Positions 46,148 through 48,299 of a DNA stretch of 48,299 bases are shown one piece after another (the stretch's first letter is position 1; each line of letters starts with the position of its first letter). The stretch comes from an uncultured Flavobacteriaceae bacterium (GTDB lineage Bacteria > Bacteroidota > Bacteroidia > Flavobacteriales > Flavobacteriaceae): contig CAJIZJ010000025.1 in the NCBI GenBank assembly GCA_905181825.1, forward strand, positions 1 through 48,299. Direction: 5' to 3'. The position numbers and the translations under genes are program-made. The notes below the pieces were generated by a model, which worked only from the letters and a program-made list of their open reading frames with translations, was not told the DNA's origin and searched no databases.

Positions 46148-48299
46148 TTAATTTTTAATCACTCTAACTGTTTTAAGAGTGTTGTTAATAGACACTTGTA
46201 CAAAGTAAGCACCAGACTGTAATAAAGACATATCTACTGTGCTATCGTTTGTATTTGGCGTCGATCTAACTACTGTTTGACCTAACATGTTATAAACGGT
46301 GATACTATCAATAGAAGCTTGCGCTTTAATTGTTAATACGTTGTTTACTGGGTTAGGGAAAAACGTGAAATTAGACACTGTACTAACATCATTCAAACTT
46401 AAAGAAGTTGAACCAATAGAAAAATTATCTACAAAGAAATCAACATCTTCAACAGAATCAAAACTTTCAGCATAAAGAGCAAAAGTAGCTAGTCCAGTAT
46501 AAACTGATAAATCAACTTCGGGCATTGCAGCTCCAGCTAGGCCAGGGCTATTAGTAGCATCCCATCTGTATAATTCAGTCCAAGTCTGACCTGCATCTTC
46601 GGAAATCATTAAAGCAGTATAGTCCTCACTTCCCCAAACTGCATCAAGAGTACTACTTCCGTATTCTGTTGCAGCAGCATCTAAATTTAAATAGTAACTA
46701 CCTACACTAAGGTCAAATACTGGAGAAATTAACCAATCATTATTTCCGCCAGAAAACGAACTATGGTAAACATTAACTCTAGCTGCTCCAGAAAAACCAT
46801 CATTTGCAAATCCGTCCGTAGCCCATGCTGAACTAGTTCCAGAAGGTCCGTCTGCTAAAGCACCTTCTCCTTCTGACCATAGGTCTCCAGGATAAGTTGC
46901 AAAATCATTCATATAATCAGGAACAATTGGCGCTGGAAGCGTTGTAAAAGTAACCATTGACCATGCACTGAAGTCAGTACCACAATTGGCTCTAACATAC
47001 ACATCATAGGCTGTATTATCCGTTAAGTTAGATAAACTCAAAGGATTATCAACAGTTGCTGTTCCTGCATCTTCAGGTGCTACTCCCGTTTCTACTAATT
47101 GGTATTCCCAAGCCGTTTCACTGTTGTTTGCTGTCCAAGCTACAGAAGCCGTTGTTGTAGTGATACTAGATACTACTAAATCGGAAGGCGCTAAACATGA
47201 AGGCGCTTCAGCAACCATAAGGTTGTCAATATGTGGATTAGAAGTTCCATATATACTTGACCCTCTAAATCCAATTTGAATTGTTTGACCAGCGTATTCT
47301 GGAAGATCAATTTCAATTGTTGTCCACGTAGAAACAGTCGCATCAGTAGTGTAAACCACAACTGGACCTGATCCACTGTCAACAAGAACGTCTACAGTAT
47401 CTGTACCTCCACCATCATAATAATCAAAACTTAAACGAGCAACTGTTAATGCACTCAAATCAAGGTTTGGAGACATTAAGTCTGATGTAGATCCCGATGA
47501 ATAATCGTAATCATTAAAGAAAACTGCAGAAACACCTTCAGTCACTGATCCAGGACCAAAATCACTTCCATCATCTAGTGCCCAAGCAGCAGATGAGTCT
47601 GAATTAGACCAACATGCTAAATCCTCGAATCCATGTAAATAAGGAAAAACTGTAACCGTATCACAAGAAGTTGTAAATGTAAATGGCCCAGCGTATTCAC
47701 TGTTTCCATCAGCACATACATTAACTACATAAAAGTCATACGAAGTATTTGAAGTTAAAGATCCGTCTGGAATAGTAACACTAGTTAACGGATAAGGGTC
47801 AACATCTCCAATTACATATCCACCTGCAGTTCCTTGTGGAACACCAGAGGGTAGAAGTTCAATCATAAATTGTGATCCATCTGAAACCCAATTCAATGTT
47901 GCTCCAGTAGTTGTAACATCTGAAACATTTAAATCTGTTGGTGTTATACAAGCTGGTACTGCATCAACAACTACGTTATCAATAAAAATTGCGTATTCAT
48001 TTGTTGTAGTGATGTGGAAAGCAAAACGAATATCTTGACCTTCGTATGCAGATAAGTCATAAGAAAAGGTTTCGAAAGCAACGCCAGGAGCCACACCTGA
48101 AGCAACCGTTTCTAACATCGTACTGATGTCTGCATTCCATATTTGAACATCTATTGATTCTACAAATGATGTACTTATATTTCTAGTATCAAATGACATA
48201 CGGTCAGAAACGCCATCCGCTACTGAATATGCTGGAGATATTAAATAATCGTCGTGTGCAGTTGAACCGTAATAAATTCCATAAGAAAAGGCTCCACCT
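46148..48299 (-). CDS. Large T9SS-sorted adhesin-like protein, 5' end cut by window edge
   Basis: The frame is open to the right edge: residues before the internal Met at 48199 read SYGIYYGSTAHDDYLISP, the same as the paralogue. At least 716 codons are present, and the start lies outside. Order: choice-of-anchor J domain (partial), fibronectin type III domain (ACITPTDLNVSDVTTT), a MAM/cleaved-adhesin domain (HIDNLMVAE at its end), a second Fn3 (SCLAPSDLVVSSITTTT), a third adhesin-type domain (FFVDNFSIG) and a T9SS sorting domain (FTFFPNPVNNVLTI to KTVRVIKN). Many Asp/Ser/Gly residues suggest an extracellular protein. Likely cell-surface or secreted, with an adhesive or substrate-binding role. 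Confidence 0.9.
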   Translation of the reverse strand, partial: GGAFSYGIYYGSTAHDDYLISPAYSVADGVSDRMSFDTRNISTSFVESIDVQIWNADISTMLETVASGVAPGVAFETFSYDLSAYEGQDIRFAFHITTTNEYAIFIDNVVVDAVPACITPTDLNVSDVTTTGATLNWVSDGSQFMIELLPSGVPQGTAGGYVIGDVDPYPLTSVTIPDGSLTSNTSYDFYVVNVCADGNSEYAGPFTFTTSCDTVTVFPYLHGFEDLACWSNSDSSAAWALDDGSDFGPGSVTEGVSAVFFNDYDYSSGSTSDLMSPNLDLSALTVARLSFDYYDGGGTDTVDVLVDSGSGPVVVYTTDATVSTWTTIEIDLPEYAGQTIQIGFRGSSIYGTSNPHIDNLMVAEAPSCLAPSDLVVSSITTTTASVAWTANNSETAWEYQLVETGVAPEDAGTATVDNPLSLSNLTDNTAYDVYVRANCGTDFSAWSMVTFTTLPAPIVPDYMNDFATYPGDLWSEGEGALADGPSGTSSAWATDGFANDGFSGAARVNVYHSSFSGGNNDWLISPVFDLSVGSYYLNLDAAATEYGSSTLDAVWGSEDYTALMISEDAGQTWTELYRWDATNSPGLAGAAMPEVDLSVYTGLATFALYAESFDSVEDVDFFVDNFSIGSTSLSLNDVSTVSNFTFFPNPVNNVLTIKAQASIDSITVYNMLGQTVVRSTPNTNDSTVDMSLLQSGAYFVQVSINNTLKTVRVIKN

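Overview
The window reads as the chromosome of a low-GC, probably marine member of the Bacteroidota, most likely Flavobacteriaceae. The signs are: type IX secretion (T9SS) C-terminal sorting domains; GyrA, ClpC, SmpB and RprXY-like proteins of Bacteroidota type; GH92/GH3 glycan-degradation genes; promoters of the TTTG / TAnnTTTG kind; and few recognisable Shine-Dalgarno sequences. I see no transposase, integrase, CRISPR array or rRNA.

Layout. 1-1182 is the 3' part of an unrecognised gene cut by the left edge. A self-contained tRNA-Ser(GCU) unit with promoter and terminator follows on the minus strand (1362-1558). 1591-23992 is mostly housekeeping: a 7TM-HD phosphohydrolase, thiolase plus NlpC/P60 peptidase, gyrA plus a TPR lipoprotein-like/secreted protein, clpC, hutH, a bacilliredoxin-like protein, smpB, a DUF5686 outer-membrane protein, pcm, and a tight plus-strand run (Gfo/Idh/MocA oxidoreductase, 3-hydroxyacyl-CoA dehydrogenase, DUF1015, yggS, DnaQ/GIY-YIG nuclease). 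The nuclease has no ATG, GTG or TTG before its first catalytic motif and seems to start at ATT.

24130-38175 is the most interesting part. After a YyaL-type thioredoxin-domain lipoprotein comes an 851-residue protein whose order is signal peptide, LamG-like domain, kelch-like repeats, one membrane helix, then a cytoplasmic SARP-type winged helix with a BTAD-like tail. Convergent to it is a four-gene minus-strand operon (GH92, GH92, sialate O-acetylesterase-like, GH3) for breaking down mannose-containing or acetylated glycans, with no SusC/SusD pair. Upstream of the operon lies an array of four heptamers (GATTAAT x3, GTTTAAT) at an exact 11-bp pitch, the geometry expected of SARP/OmpR-family operators. 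I propose that the membrane-spanning SARP-like protein senses glycan in the periplasm and acts directly on this array: a one-component glycan-utilisation switch.

38176-44931 holds a voltage-gated K+ channel with a C-terminal zinc ribbon overlapping miaA, an RprXY-like two-component pair, and a glycosyltransferase-ybbR-coaE operon. 44955 to the right edge carries two related T9SS-secreted adhesin-like proteins in tandem, the second cut by the window edge.

Several genes (smpB, the channel, the histidine kinase, the glycosyltransferase) have a perfect TAnnTTTG box only 4-7 nt before the ATG, which suggests leaderless mRNAs.
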